From: Paragonimus westermani
Lineage: Eukaryota; Platyhelminthes; Trematoda; Plagiorchiida; Troglotrematidae
Direction: 5' to 3'
NCBI GenBank assembly: GCA_008508345.1
Contig: QNGE01001716.1
Span: 1 to 64,000, forward strand
Length of the DNA: 64,000 nt
Shown here: positions 42,485-57,400 of the stretch, one piece after another
How positions within the stretch are numbered: the first letter of the stretch is position 1
Layout of the letters: each line of letters begins with the position of its first letter
Notes under the pieces: model-generated
The model's database searches: none
What the model was told of the DNA's origin: nothing
Seen by the model: only the letters and a program-made list of their open reading frames with translations
Translations under genes and position numbers: made by a program

Positions 42485-45400
42485 CTGATGGATCGTGGTC
42501 AAAGGTTACGGTGGGTGTGAGATTTCGTAAATTGTGAGTGATCATCTGTTTTGTGTTGGAATGTTTTGATGTACCTTTTTTACGTGACCGGATGAATATA
42601 CGACGAAGGAAGGACGGTCGGAGTTGGGATGAGTTCGCTTGAATAAAATAAACGGAAATGCGTGTAGGTATGTCAAATATCCTATGCGTTATGTGCGGAA
42701 CAATATAGTTCCGGCATTACTCTCCTCACACCATCTGTTCTTATGAAACACACGTTGTTTAACATTATCATCATCTTCAACAGTGGAGCAAAATAATAAA
42801 CCGTCAGTCTGAAACCAAATGGGTTTGAATCATAAACACACCGTGATCAAACTCAGACCGGTGTCAAAAGGACATTTACATCTTGCAACGAAACAAGTGG
42901 GCCACCAATTAGGGTACACACGGTAAAACATATTACACTGCAACTTTGACTAACATGTTACTTTCATGATGAATGTCTTTATTTCTCTGCGTTATATCAT
43001 CACCTATCCATCTCACTTTATTCCGGATACGGAATCGATAGATGCACATTTTAAAGCTGTAGCGATATTCAACGATCATTATTCACCGTCCAACGGTGTA
43101 CGAAAACTATACTGTACTTCATCTCATATCGTCAGTTGATCAAAATGTTGTAGTGTGTGAATCGTTTGTGACAAAAACTGCACCTCCAGTACAGTCAACT
43201 TTGAAATCCGTCATATGAACATATACCACTTTCATGGAAGTTGATCAGCTAAATATAATGAGGCAAAATTGAAGATCGTATGACGAGAGTCCAAAACGTA
43301 ATAACCTCTGAGGTCACACAATGATGATACGAATCTAAAAGGTTAAATCGTGGGAAAGGCTTCCACTGAAATTGTAGCAAACTCTTCATGAATCACTTCG
43401 CAGCACTTGATTAACAAAAGTTGTAGACCAAAAATTTGCGCACAGGCGCAGGTGATGAAAGTTTGCGATAACAATTTTTAGGGATTCTCTAACATGTTTA
43501 ATGGACATTATGGTTTCAACAGATGATCAAAAGCTGTTTGATATGATAACATTAACAGGTGTGTTGTTAACCTGTTCACCATGAAATGGCACTGGTTATC
43601 ATAGCACTTTCTTTTCAATGGAGTGGATTATCTACTGTGATTTTCGGTTACATATTATTAGTGCGCGGAACCCAATCAGGTTTTCAATTACACGTCACCA
43701 GCTTGTGAAACTGAATAAATGGCATGTATGAAGGACAAAAACATATTCGCATACGGTTAGACCCAGTGATCAACGGTGTAGTGGTAGAGTGCTATTCCGA
43801 CCTACTTTGATATCAACAGCAAGACGCACGCAGGAAAATTGAACTCCCGATTTGTACGTGTCAGGGTGGTAACTCACACTTACCAACTACAGTATAGGCA
43901 CGCGGTAACACGGACTGACAGAAAGTCCATGATTTTACCCCCGTCGTTGTTGTGTTCGAGACCCAATTAGACGGAAACAAATATCCACCTACATATTGGC
44001 AGATACCGGGACCGGCTGATCTCGGGACCATCAAGCTGTTCCTCTTTAGGAAATGGTGGATGCCGGCTAGGTTACAGTTCAACTACCAATAAACCATCGA
44101 GTACAACTTACGAGAGGGATGAATTGAAGTGGCTAGGAGATGTAAGCATATGTTCGACAGGAGTAAAAAAAGACGGAAAGCATGCTCAAGCATACACTGA
44201 CAGTTAGATAATTACTGTAGCGTCCATCGCCCGAATCCCATCTGTCCGGTAAATCAACCAGAAAAGAACAAAAAGAACTGATCGATTGCATAATTAAATA
44301 ACCAAAACCAACCTGCAGGCTTACGGTCGGTTGTTACCTCAAAGTTTAGGGAAGTATAACGTCTGGAAGTTGTATACAAACGGATGGTGCGAAGACCTTA
44401 AACGGTTTTCAGCAACTAACTATGAATAAGCTTCGTTTGCTCTGCTGCCCTACATGCCAGATTCAAAACAATACAATCCCATAAACCATTAGCGGGAGAT
44501 GTTTTTGGATATTGCAGAATAATACAGTTACTGAAGAACCTTTATGCATGAGGTCAGTCACTCTGCTCTCTGTTCTTTTTCGTCTTCATGAATCTCCACT
44601 GTTCTTTCGTTTGTAATTATATGATAATCAGCCACTTCCTGGACGAGTCCGAGGAGTACAGCATTCCGGTGCATAGTACACTCGGCTACAGCTCAAAGTT
44701 AACGAAAACCAGAGAGTGTGCTTTGCCGGGTACAGATACACAAAATGCTTCAGTTCCAAACGTTCGAGTATACTTGCATTTGATCCGAACAACTCACTAG
44801 TCTGTAAGAACCTGTCTAGTTTCACACGAGTATCCGTGGCAAATTGGACGGCGTTCAGATTCCTCCAAGACAGTTTTAATTGACCTCATCACCATCAATG
44901 ACATCATCATTCTATTAGAAAATATCAATACATCGTTGCGACTTCTAACTGCTAGACAACTGTGAAGAGAAAAGCAAGCCCTAGGGAGATGCCGTAGACA
45001 ACAGTACCATAGGTGGGTAAATAAATTAATGAAACCGAGAATTCATATGTGTATAATTATTTAAAAGATAGCCCATAGTTCCGAACTTGCAACCACAGAA
45101 CCACAGTAAACGCACATTAAACTACGGTTTATTGCAATTTCGAATATTCAGTAAGAAACTCGTACAATCAGAAAAATTAAACTCTAAGATTTGTGTGTGA
45201 CAATGTAAACAGACGGCTGGACCGTCTCCTATCGGTAATTTCTACGTTTTCAAAGTGAAAAAAACTGACTGTTTGGTCGCCTTCCTTGAAACATCCACCT
45301 TACACATCCTAAGTTCAGTACGAACAAGAAAAACAGGAAACCCATAGTTTGGAATTGACTATAGTTATGTTTCACCGAAGTTTTACACAGTCTAGTGTGC

Positions 45401-48400
45401 ACATGTGCCACGGACGTGTATCGCACTAAGCGTTGACATGGTTTTCGACAGAACGGAATGTACCACGTTCAGTGGTTGAATGCAAACAATTGTGCTACTC
45501 AAAAGAATTTATGAATATAGACCGATCCAAAGTGCAATAATCGGTTAATCGAGGTGATAAACAAAGCGGACGTGTACAGCACGCAGCGTCATTCACTGAC
45601 CGATTGATTACCTGCATGCAGTGTGCCATTGTCGATGGTATGATCTGAAACACGTAGCACTTAAACCGATTGACTGATGAATCGGTGTCAAAAGTGCGTG
45701 CGAATTCACCGAGATCAGACCGATACAAACTTCGGTGTTGAATAAATTGCAGCATAGTTTTAACACACTAAACACAACAAAGAGAACCATGGAGGACTTA
45801 TCAGTGCTGGCCAAAGGAATTCCACTCGATCCCCTGCCCGATCCGAAACCCCGTGATCCCAGTGTACCTCACGCACCTAACTTGAGACCCAATCTGGATG
45901 CAACAGAACGGAAATTGGCTTTGTCTAACGCATTGCGGTACATACCTGCGCACTTACATGAACAACTGGTCCCGGAATTCGCCCAGGAACTGGCAACTTA
46001 TGGACACATATATATGTACCGATTCCGACCAGACCCCCGAATCCTGAAAGCACATCCGATTGATCGATATCCTACTCGATGCATCGAGGCCGCTGCTATC
46101 ATGTTGATGATATGCAATAACCTCGACAGACAGGTAAGTCCACAAATTTTCTACCACTGACAATAAATGTGTCGCCCACCATCGTACTAACGAGATATAG
46201 TAAACCATAGGCGTAAGAACGTTCACCGGCAGGCACATAATAAGATATGGGCAGGCCATTGAGAACGTTACACATAAATGAGCGAAACATTATTTTCAAA
46301 AACGGACTGATATCTATACGACAACCGATTTAAAGAAGCAACAATCTAAACTTATGAGTGCAGTCTGCTGTTGGGTGCTGTAGCTTATAAATGAACTTGA
46401 TAAAAAGACATTATAGAAGGGTCTAAACTATGATTAAAGTAACTTCGCCTTCCTCAGTGAGCGACCAAGTCCGATGAGAATGGAACGCCTCAGCAGACAT
46501 CGTTACCATGACGCCTGGATGAAATATGAGCCACCTAACCATTGCATGTGACCAAGCTAGCGCCCTTAGCCTAAATAATGAAGATTGGAGTCTAGACAGA
46601 GAATGACAGGATGCATACTGAATACAATTCAATAACGACGTGAGAAAGCGGAAAAGGTGAATGTGGATACTGAAGGAATTTCATTGTACCCAACGGTGTA
46701 AATTTATGCACGAAATGGACTGCTTGTGTTACCGTTTGTGACAGCACACTCCACGGCAACTGTGGTGCATAATTACTTCAATAGCACCCAAAAAATGAAT
46801 TCAGAGAGACAAAACTCTTCAGTCTGAGTGATCGAAATAGGCCGACCGCCTCGTAACTTTAATGGTACATGATCATTTCTGATGTTTAAATTCGAACTGA
46901 GCAGTATAATCGATACTAAGTGTGAAAACTATGTGTCCTTCTATGATTTCGATGAGGGTCAATAGAATAAGGTCAGAACGACTCGACATTTAAATTAGGT
47001 TCATATCGGACAGCTCAACTGCACTTTTGTGCAGAAAACAAGTGGTGTGTCAACTACCGGCCAGTATGGTCATCGTTTGGCTGAGTTTTGATCATTTGAA
47101 CCAAACGCGTGGGTGATTGGGAATCAACATGTTTACCACACAGGCGTAAAATCGGGCATTACAAACAACAGTCCATGCTACTAACACCCGTCACGACTGG
47201 CGTTCAGTTTGTAACAATTCACACTGAGCAACTGGTTCAGCTGAACAGTTTCACCAAGTGTACAAAAGAATGAGCTTCGACCTGAGTTAAAAAAAATGAA
47301 CAACAAAAATTTTCGTTTACCCTCACCAATCCATATTCAGTAAGCCTTGTTTTAATAGCAATGGGCTACAGGTGAACGCAAAATATTCAGGCGAATTTAA
47401 GATCCGATCTAAGGCGAAACACCATCTTGTCAGATTAATCAGTCGGCTTGGCTTCGTACAGTGAGCTTTTTGACTCGTGTACCTCATACACAGCTCTTCT
47501 CCTAGTAAACCGTCCAGTCAACTAACGTATTATTCCAGAAAAAGTGAGCGTGCCACATAAATGAGAGGTAATCATGGACAGTACAAACAAATGCCGCGTA
47601 CACCAAATAAACAATCAGAGCTCAGCCAGTTTTCATCTAGATGCAATCGATTCGACACACGCGACACATATTGAGTAGCTACCACCAGTTGCACAATCCA
47701 TTGTGCAAAACGGGAAACTACAGACAAACAGTAGTTGTGGCCGCGGAAACGCTCCGATCGATTTAATCGAATCAAGCTCCTTGAGTGGCGCACTTTAAAA
47801 AAACAAGCAAACAAATAGACTGGGGAGTGAGTTGGTCTATGGAGTCATGCTGTACAAAATGCCCCCCTTCACATTTCACTCGATCGGTACACTCAAACTT
47901 TACAAACCTAAACTGTATGTGTGGTTTATTAACAAATGAAATACCAGGCGCTACGGTTTTTGTGGGTACTGTATTTCGATGCTTGGCCGATAGGACACTG
48001 CGGTCTGAGAATTGTAACCACAGAATGAGATGGTCATATGTGCAGCCTGAGGGATAAAAAAAGCATTAGCGACCAGTGGTTGGTATGCTATACTACATGC
48101 AATTCAGTTGAATCCGAAGCCAACCGATCATATATAGTGCTATTTGGGGTATAAAGCTGCTAAACGTTCATATGCCAGAAGTTTAAAAATACCTGCGAAA
48201 CGAGTGTTTGGAATGAAAGACGGAAGCACTACTTGTGAATACTACATAATCGGATGGTGAGATACCGATTTCATTAGGATCAATCGCATGGGAATACTCC
48301 AGAGTCATCCATTAATCCTACAAAAGAACACAATCCGCCGGCTCAAGTGAACAAAAGGTCAAACCAATCGCGAGCTAGCAAACACTGACCAGGATGTTAG

Positions 48401-51400
48401 ACGAAATGTATAGGTGACTCCTGTGTAACGAACTACCATGCTGAAGTCTGAATCAACTGAGTTCCAGTTGATCGATAGTTCTAATGAAAACTGTTTTGCA
48501 CCAAAACGGTGAGGCCCGTTTGTTTTGGAGCTTTTTTCAACATAACCACACATGTAAAACTTCTTTCTAACTAACGCCCTCTTGTTCAGGTCGCTCAATT
48601 TCCAGAGGAGCTGGTCACATATGGCGGAAATGGTCAAGTATTCTCCAACTGGGGTCAATTCTGGTTGGTTATGAAAGCCCTGAGCAAACTGGATCGAAAA
48701 CGAACGTTGGTGCTCTATTCCGGCCATCCGGCCGGTCTATTTCCCAGCCACGAATGGGCTCCACGGATGGTGATTACAAACGGTATGTTGGTCCCCAGAC
48801 CCGGCCTGCAACAAGACTATCAGAAGCTGTTCGCCCTCGGGGTGACACAATATGGACAAATGACAGCCGGCTCATACTGTTACATCGGTCCACAGGGTAT
48901 TGTGCATGGGACCACACTAACCATTCTGAACGCATTTCGACGCTGCTTGTTGTCCGGCCTAAAAGATAAATGCGAAACAAAGGATGAGGAATTGATCAAA
49001 GGGCGTGTTTTTTTGAGCTCTGGACTTGGTGGAATGAGTGGAGCACAGGTAAGCACGCGTGAGATGGTAGTGTGTGCGTAGGTCTCGAGTCACTGCTATA
49101 AAATGCGACTTTACAAACCGTATACGCAAAGCGAACAAGATAATCAACTTACACGAAAGAACAAATGTATTTCAAGAGACTAATATACTGTCAAGGTATC
49201 AGTAAAATATGGATAACCAGTGTCCCGACTACTGAAATCGTATGGCTACTTAATCCGCAACTGATACTATTTTGCTAGCTGAACTTCCGCTGAGTCCCAT
49301 ACTAACGTCATTACCTACCTCTGACCGTTTGCGATTTCCAGCTTTCTTGGGGCGGTGATTTATCAAAATAGCACGGGAGCCAGCACTATCAAAACCAAAA
49401 TTCTACGCGACCACAGTGACAAGTCATACCGACGTTGTTCTTCTGACAATGTCAAGCGTCATTTCCGATGGATTACAGGCGGTTTTTACTGCCCATCCCC
49501 CACACCTGGAAAACACCGTCGCGTTGACATCTCACAGCTCATAACAGACTTTTGCGACTAGTTACAAAGTAACCGGGGGCAAAACCTCGTGACCGAAGCA
49601 GTTAATTATTAAACGAATGTGAACTTACTTAGCGCATGTGAATTTTCAAAGCAGAAAACAAATATTCGGTAACCTCCGTTTTGCATTAGATTCCTAATCC
49701 TCACTTCGATAGTGTGCTGTTAATAAGATTTCAAGGAAATCATTCAAATCGATAATGGAGAGCATTTTATCACGGCGCGCTTACTTTTTCAGTAAGATAT
49801 AAGGGTTACTGGGCATAGTGAGCTTCTTTAACATTGCCTACCTATCGAATCTAACCGAAAGCACATGGACAAAGTTAAGTAAACAGTTAGTCTTGCGAAA
49901 AACATTTAATTATAAGGACTTTACGCTGCAGATCACACCATCTGTGATTAAATTTTTGTGGTAGCACCCCATCCATTCAACGTAACCTATGGATTTTCGA
50001 CTTTATCAGGTCTCATTAGAGCAATGAGCTGTGATCACGCGGGAAGCAGAAAGGATTTTATTGTTTTAAATGTGCACCATTTTCTCAAACACTGCTGTTT
50101 GTACATAAGTAAGTAAGATACACGGCTAACAGAACAGATTGTACCTCTCGTTATTTAGTGAACTGTCCATACACGTTTTCATTACCGCTTAGTCGTGTAT
50201 GTCCAGGAAGCCACAAATCCATTGACTGCAACTCAAATCTTTCTAACAACACCCGGCGAGGATCAGAAATGACTTTAGCATCGTGTTGGATCCAGATGTT
50301 TAACATGCCCGAGAAAATGATTCACTCGAACCTACCACTCCATCCACCATTACACTTTTGCATTACCCCTCTTCAATGACTACTGGTTAGGCCAAAGCTG
50401 CTGTGATCACGGGATGCGTGGGAGTGATAGCTGAAGTGAGCGAACAGGCGCTGGACAAACGACACGTCCAGGGATGGCTCACTGAGAAGGTGACTGATAT
50501 GGATGACCTCGTGAAGCGCATACGGGAATGTCGAAAAGAAGGCACAGCGATCAGTATTGGTTATTTGGGCAACGTTGTGGACGTGTGGGAAAGGATGGTG
50601 AAAGAGTATCGCGAAACGGGCGAGCTTCTTGTGGACATTGCCTCCGATCAGACTTCTTGCCACAACGTATTTCACGGTGGCTACTATCCATGTGGTAGGT
50701 CTAACTCTGCTCTGTAAGTTACATTGTGGTGAGGACGTTTGTGAATTAAATATCTTCAAAAAATGAGTGCTAAGTACAAACGTTGCTGCTCATACTAATG
50801 TGACGGCAAGTCTATGAGATGAAAAAACGTTTCCACCCTGTTCACCTATAAGCAAACCAAGTGTTCAACTCATATATAACTTGCGAGTTTTGATGCGTTG
50901 ATTGTTGAGTGCGAATTTGAGTGAAACCTAACTATTGTTCGTAGCGATGAATGAGCATCTCAAATGAAATCAGTATTAGGATAAACATTGGTCCGAAGGC
51001 GGCAGTATGACGCTGAGATATCAAGGTCGAGTTATTGTGGTTATTGTCTTCTGTTAAACTTTTCAGACAGTAAGACTTGAAAATCTTTGACTGCATACCA
51101 TTAATACTCCCTGTAGTAGGGATTGAGATTTGAATACGAATTCTGACATAAATTGTTGCGAAACGAACAGGTTCACTATGATATACAGTGCTTACTGAGA
51201 CTTACTTCGGACTTGATTATTCATATCAACGTGGTCATCAAAACTAACTTATAATAACGGTTATTCCAACTCTATTCAACACAGGCTACACCTACGAAGA
51301 GTCGAGAGAATTGATGGTCAAGGATAATGAGACATTCCAGAAAGCCGTCAGAGCCAGTTTGAGAAGACAGGTAAGAGCATCGACAATAAGCCGGTAGGTG

Positions 51401-54400
51401 TCGATTGTGCGCAAGTTACAGGTCAACCTAAATAACAAATTGACACGGACAACCTGGTAAACTGAATACACAACGAAGTATGATTCACAAAAATGATGAC
51501 CAATTTAATTTAGCTCTTAAAAGACATCAACAAGCACAACTTCCTTTATATATCGTCCAATGACAACGGATAGAATTCGACTGGTTTTTATCGCCCTCAA
51601 AACTGTAGAAAATGCCCAAACTAGGTCCCGGAAACAGGGTCAATTGTTAGTAGAGTGGTCCGATCATGAGAACAATAAGGGGTGTCTTAAATCTGATCGA
51701 CTGCCTATGGTCTTTGAGTTCTTAATTTTTACAAAGCAACATGGCAACCCGTAGTGAATAGTCGACATTTGTTAGTATTCCCCAGTACTGAATGCTTTGT
51801 CCCACACATTTGTGGCCAAAACCCACATACAAGGTAGCTCGCGTTGACAGCACTTGAAGCCGTTGATAGTTTTAATGACTAGTTAAGGCCAAAGACAAAT
51901 GTTCATAGCCAGTGTTGTCCTAACTCTATATACTGTGACCGTTACTCATTCGTTACACCATTCTCATGCAAACGCAGGTGGAGGCTATCAATCAGCTGTC
52001 TCAGGCTGGCATCTATTTCTTCGATTACGGAAACGCGTTCTTGTTACAAGCCAAACAGGCTGGGGCAGAATTAGATCCGTCGGATAATCAGCGCATTGAG
52101 GCTGAACAAAAAGGTATCAAACGTGAGTTTCGATATCCTTCGTACGTGCAGGTGAGTGCAGAAGTGGATTTGGTCAGCAGACAAGATACTATTGTAAAGT
52201 AACATGTATAAAAAAGTATTTACACAATGCGTATCACAGTTTACTACAGTTAAATTGGTTAACCGGTAGTTACTAAGGCATATGATAGAAAATTAGGTTG
52301 TCAACAAAGCAATCAAGATGAACCCTTATAAGAATTAAAGAAGTTATTATCTACGCCGTAATTTGTTATTTTGGCTCAATAAGTTTTGTGCTTTTCACAT
52401 TGACTGGAGATGGGTAACATAAGAATGTTGAGTAACTGTCTAACCATTCAGGTGAGAAGGAAATAAGCGACTATCCTGATTACATTTTACTGCCAAGTAG
52501 GAGCTTTTACACATAACACATCCAGCTGTTAGAGCTACCTGTCCGAGAAGCGTTGAAGCTGGTCGTTCACGTATACAAACTTCCTTTGGCAAAAGTCCCT
52601 GATTAATTTTTTTTGTCCAAGCGCTAATCAATTTTTTAAATTCCTCGACGTCAAAATCCATTTTAGGACATCATAGGAGACATTTTCTCCATGGGTTTCG
52701 GACCATTCCGTTGGGTGTGCACCTCCGGCCTGCCGGAAGACCTGGAGCTCACAGACAAACTTGCTCGCACAGAGATGGAGAGATTGATGAGTCGGGCCGG
52801 ACTGCCTTTAATAGTCAAGCAACAGTTCGAAGACAATCTGAAATGGATTATAGAGGCTCAGGCGCACCAGCTGGTGGTCGGGTCACAGGTCAGTCTGTTT
52901 CAGAGACATTTTCGGAATGAAACAGTAGCTGAGACCATCAGATAACAGACAAGTTTTTGGCTCGCGTAAAACTGACATTGCATGCTGCTGTAAGAAAACT
53001 AGGTTTGCCTGGTGTTCCAAATTTGTCTCAACACTGCTTTATTCTGGTCTTTTCAGTATATCAGCGAACCACACGTAAAACCTCACCACTCTGTGAATCG
53101 GCACGCGACATGCCTGCCAGCAAAAACAGGTCACTTTGTAACAGGAGAGGTGTTGACTAGCCGTTACGATACTGCGTACATATTCACTGGTGTGGTTTTT
53201 GTCAAGGATTCATACAGTGATGCAAAGTAAACAGTTCTCATAAATACGAACAAACAGCTGGCCGAAATGTTATGCGGTTAAAGGAGTTCGCTGTGATACT
53301 GAGAATTTCCATGAAAGTACACAGATTATTAGATCACATACAGTCGATTGTACTTTATTTTCTCTTCATGTCATACGGTGAACGCAAGTGAGGCGCGTCA
53401 TCAAACCAGTTTTTATCAGTTGTTTCGAATGACATGAGTGTTATTCAAACCGTTTGTGTTCCCACTTACGGGAACTGGCCATGTTCAGAAGCTGCATGAA
53501 CCAATAAATTGCGATACATCGTTTGTTGCCTGCGTGGGTTCTTATTTGAACATTTTTAACTCTAATATTCGTAACTAATTCAAGGCCAGAATTCTTTACG
53601 CGGACGAAGCTGGTAGGGTGGCTATTGCACGAGCATTCAACGAGGCGATACGCGATGGTCGACTTCATGGTCCGGTTGTTCTCAGCCGGGATCACCACGA
53701 CGTCAGTGGAACTGACAGTCCGTATCGGGAAACGTCAAACATCTATGACGGGTCTGCTGTGTGTGCTGACATGTCGGTAAGTGAACGTAACATGTTGATA
53801 AATCAGTCCAGTTTACTGAAGCACACTAATACTGATCCCCTCAGCATATCAAACAGAAATAGCTAAATTTAATTGACCTACTTTATATAGTCAGGATGAC
53901 ATACACCAAAGAATAGCAAGCAGGATTCAGTCTAAGACAGGGATACATCGGTCGGCTCTCTATCGTTCGTCAAATCACAGACAATCAACGTCCTGCTTGA
54001 TTACAAAGATGCATTCGATTTAGCTGGCAGACTCACACTTCTGGAGTGGTCTAAACTTGGAGTTTCACTAAACAAACATGTGGAGAAGCGATCAGTGTTC
54101 TAGTCTCAGATTGTATGTAGAACTACCGAATAGATTTTGTGTTAACAGCGGCATATGCTAAAGCTGTCCAAGATAGTCATATACGATGTAACAGAGGACT
54201 ACCAGTGGCACTCACAGAATGTTCGATGAAAAACTGACTTATCAAGCCGACGCTCATAACAAGATATTTTTCAGGCAGCTATGAGACCACTAGGGCGCGA
54301 TTTGCAGCTACATAGCATTGTGTACCTTAGGAGAAATGTAATAAATAGATATATTCAGCATTGGTTGTTAACGACCAGTTTGTGTGCGTAAGAAACTGCA

Positions 54401-57400
54401 GTGTTTGAATATCGGAAATGAACCAAAACCCCGTATTTCGAGGGCTATGGCTGTCTTTGCCAACTTAGGTCATCACGTGAAACTGATGGACATCAATTCG
54501 GAGCACAAGGAGTGCTTGTACAAGGTGACCTTTATGACAGTGTTACTCCACGATTGTGAAAAGTGACTGTTCACAGAGTTGTGCATAAACCATTACCTGT
54601 TGTTTGATCATCGATGTTTGCACTAAACTAGACGTAAAAACGATCAAAAAATGGGTACTTTGTAACCAGTTCATTCACCTAGTCACTGGACATCCATAAG
54701 CCTGGATGAATATGGCGTGTATTCAAAATGTTAATTTGTCATATGTCATGTCGATCACAATTTCTTAAAGCCGCGATTGACTAGCGTAAAATAAGCGGTG
54801 AGTGGATGTCGATCACTTCCACTTCCACTTCCCAAGTGGAGGCTATCATAACTCATAGAGTCTGCAGCTGATGACCCTTGGAAAAATGGCAACACATCGG
54901 ATTTTGTGATGCACACAAAGACGGTTACTGAAGCGGGGCAGGTGGTGAGTTATGTCCACCTACACGTTAGTTGTTTGTTTGTAGAACGTAAGCACATTGA
55001 GGTTATTGTTTTTCAAGCTTTTGAGTAATTATTGAATGGACCACATATTGATTCCCTTGTTTTTCCTCCGCCTGAACTAAAGCTGTTCTGTTCGTTTGTT
55101 CACATGGCTACAGGACGTTTAGTTTCAACCACTGATGTGCACATATCAGTGGTGATGATAGTGATCAGATAGTCCGGTGTAACCCGTGAACCCATGAGCG
55201 TAATTCGAAATGCTTGCTGAGAGTCTTAGATGAACACGAAACTATGCAAACTGTTTGATTTTCACCGGCATGTATGAATTCAATTCACTGCGTTTCAGGT
55301 GCACAATGTTATTGGAGGTGCAATGCGTGGAGCCACATGGGTATCAATACACAATGGTGGTGGTGTTGGCTGGGGTGAAGTGATGAACGGTGGTTTCGGG
55401 CATGTCTTAGATGGTAGCGATCAGTCAATAATAAAAGCGTGCCGATTATTGACCTGGGACGTCAGCAACGGAGTGGTACGGCGAGCATGGTCAGGACACC
55501 CACTGGCCAGACTGGTGTTAGACTACGCAGACAAACATCGAGCAATTCAGCTGGAAGAAGACTTGGAAGTGTTACTTCCAGAACATGTAGCTGATACATG
55601 CGTGCTAGATCGAGCGATAAAACAAGCTTACGAATGAAAACAGGCAACTGGTTTTGATGTGGCGAATCCAGTCAATAAAGCAGTATTCAAGATCAGTCAA
55701 ATTGTTCTCCTTTCTCAAAAAATAATATCATGAACACGTGTTTACCTATTTGAGTTGACGAGTCCAGTTATTGTCCTTCTTGCGGAAGACGACTGGATAA
55801 ATCGGACCTCACCGAAATACGAACGTGAGGATTAGTGGCGGTAACTGGATTGTGTTCCACTCGAGGTTAGTGTTAAATACGAACGTTGAACTAGCAACCC
55901 TACATTCGTGCCCAGATAGACACTAGCTATGAGCCTAGCAAACGCTGAAGTCACCTCTTACGCTTCCTTTCAGAAGAAGGCCAGTTAAAATTTGTATAAA
56001 AATATGAAATCAGCCATTAAATTTGGTCGATGTTCGGTCTAAATTGCAGCCAGTACACTGAACATGCCACAGACAACACGGTCAGCGTACAGTCGGTGTA
56101 AATTTTTAAAAAGGATGTCCGGATTGTGAGTTGCTTACCTTTGTCTGCGGTATGTCCTCTAAACCCATTCAATGACCCTTCGATCGGCTTGTCCACAGGC
56201 CGATCGAGCTCGATGGTACTACGAAAGTATCGTTTGGCGTCTGCAATCAAATCCATAAATGATAGACCATGGCCAGTCTGAGAACCGGTAGATGTATATT
56301 GCACAGCAAACAAATCCAGCTGCTTTCTTATAGACGTAAGCACCACATAAGGCAATTGAGAGCAAATTCCGCGCAATGCTCCATCTCCTGAACATTCTTC
56401 CTGATCGTATAATGGGTTAGCCTGGGGCACCAGCAAGAGGATTGCCTTAAGCAGTGGGATCGGGAAAGCTGCCAAAGAGGACAGTAAATTGGTCAGGTAG
56501 AGATTGGCATAGAAGCAGTTGTGTGGTAGACTTTCCAGTCGTGCTAAGATGGTTGTCAGAAACGGCCCTACAGAAAAAAAGAAAAAAAGAACACGAGTTC
56601 ACATCACATTGGGCCGTTTTGTTCAGAAGTAGCAGAGCACAAAGTCCACAAAACGAACCGCAGAAATAAAAAACCGTTTTACATTCACCCATTGAAGATG
56701 CTGTCAGTAATTCTCAATAAGCATAAAACTTGTAGACAAGAGTCTGTTTGGGTAACATAACAAGACCAGTCCCAAAGGTACTTACAGACTGGTGCATATT
56801 TACAGCTAACCAATCACAACAGCTTTAAAACCAACCAGAGAGAGGGTGCGACCGATTGGACAGTGGTGAGTTTCACGAAAGCAATCGGTCTGAAAACACA
56901 TGTTAGATTCCAAAGAGAGATAAAGCTGTTTTTCGGTTTGAGGTACGTTATGATGGAAGACGTAGGTTAAGATGCGGGCTGGACAGAGTCAAGCAATCAA
57001 AACAGAGTCAGAGTAATAACTGATGCAGGTTAGCGTCGAAGCAGGGAACTGATGTTCAGCTTGGCTGACTGACTATCACCAAAATATCTCCAACGCAGAA
57101 GTCGGAGTCAGCTTTTATGTGTCCAAACAATTAAAGCCATATATCAAAAGACTATACTGAAAAATTGTCACTGGGACTGTTAATTAAACCGGCGGCAGGC
57201 TGAGGTATAGAGTCTTCTTATATACGCTGTTTATCTGATTAATCCATCAACATAACTAGGATCCCATGGGAAGCAAGCAAACCGAGCAGAACTTGAGCAA
57301 AAGCACGGGGAGCACATGAGTGTTTCGTTGTTAATGCCAGTCACTAGATATGCACATATGTTATCAAACAGATGGCGGGTGCATAAGTTAGAAGGCGATA

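Larger units (their letters stand above)
42485..56138 (-). other. FHIP1 last intron, host of urocanase
   Basis: About 13.7 kb between the two C-terminal FHIP1 exons. It contains the complete opposite-strand urocanase gene. In 42485-45788 no exon or element could be identified; the open frames at 43861-44082 (minus) and 44588-44800 (plus) have no recognised similarity. Confidence 0.65.

Noticed and set aside
43770..43800. Another A-box-like string (GTGTAGTGGTAGAGTGC)
   Set aside because: No convincing B box follows, and the downstream sequence folds into no tRNA I can draw.
48359..48727. Minus-strand open frame of 122 codons
   Set aside because: Its right half is the antisense of urocanase exon 2, which is clearly the coding strand; the rest is intron.
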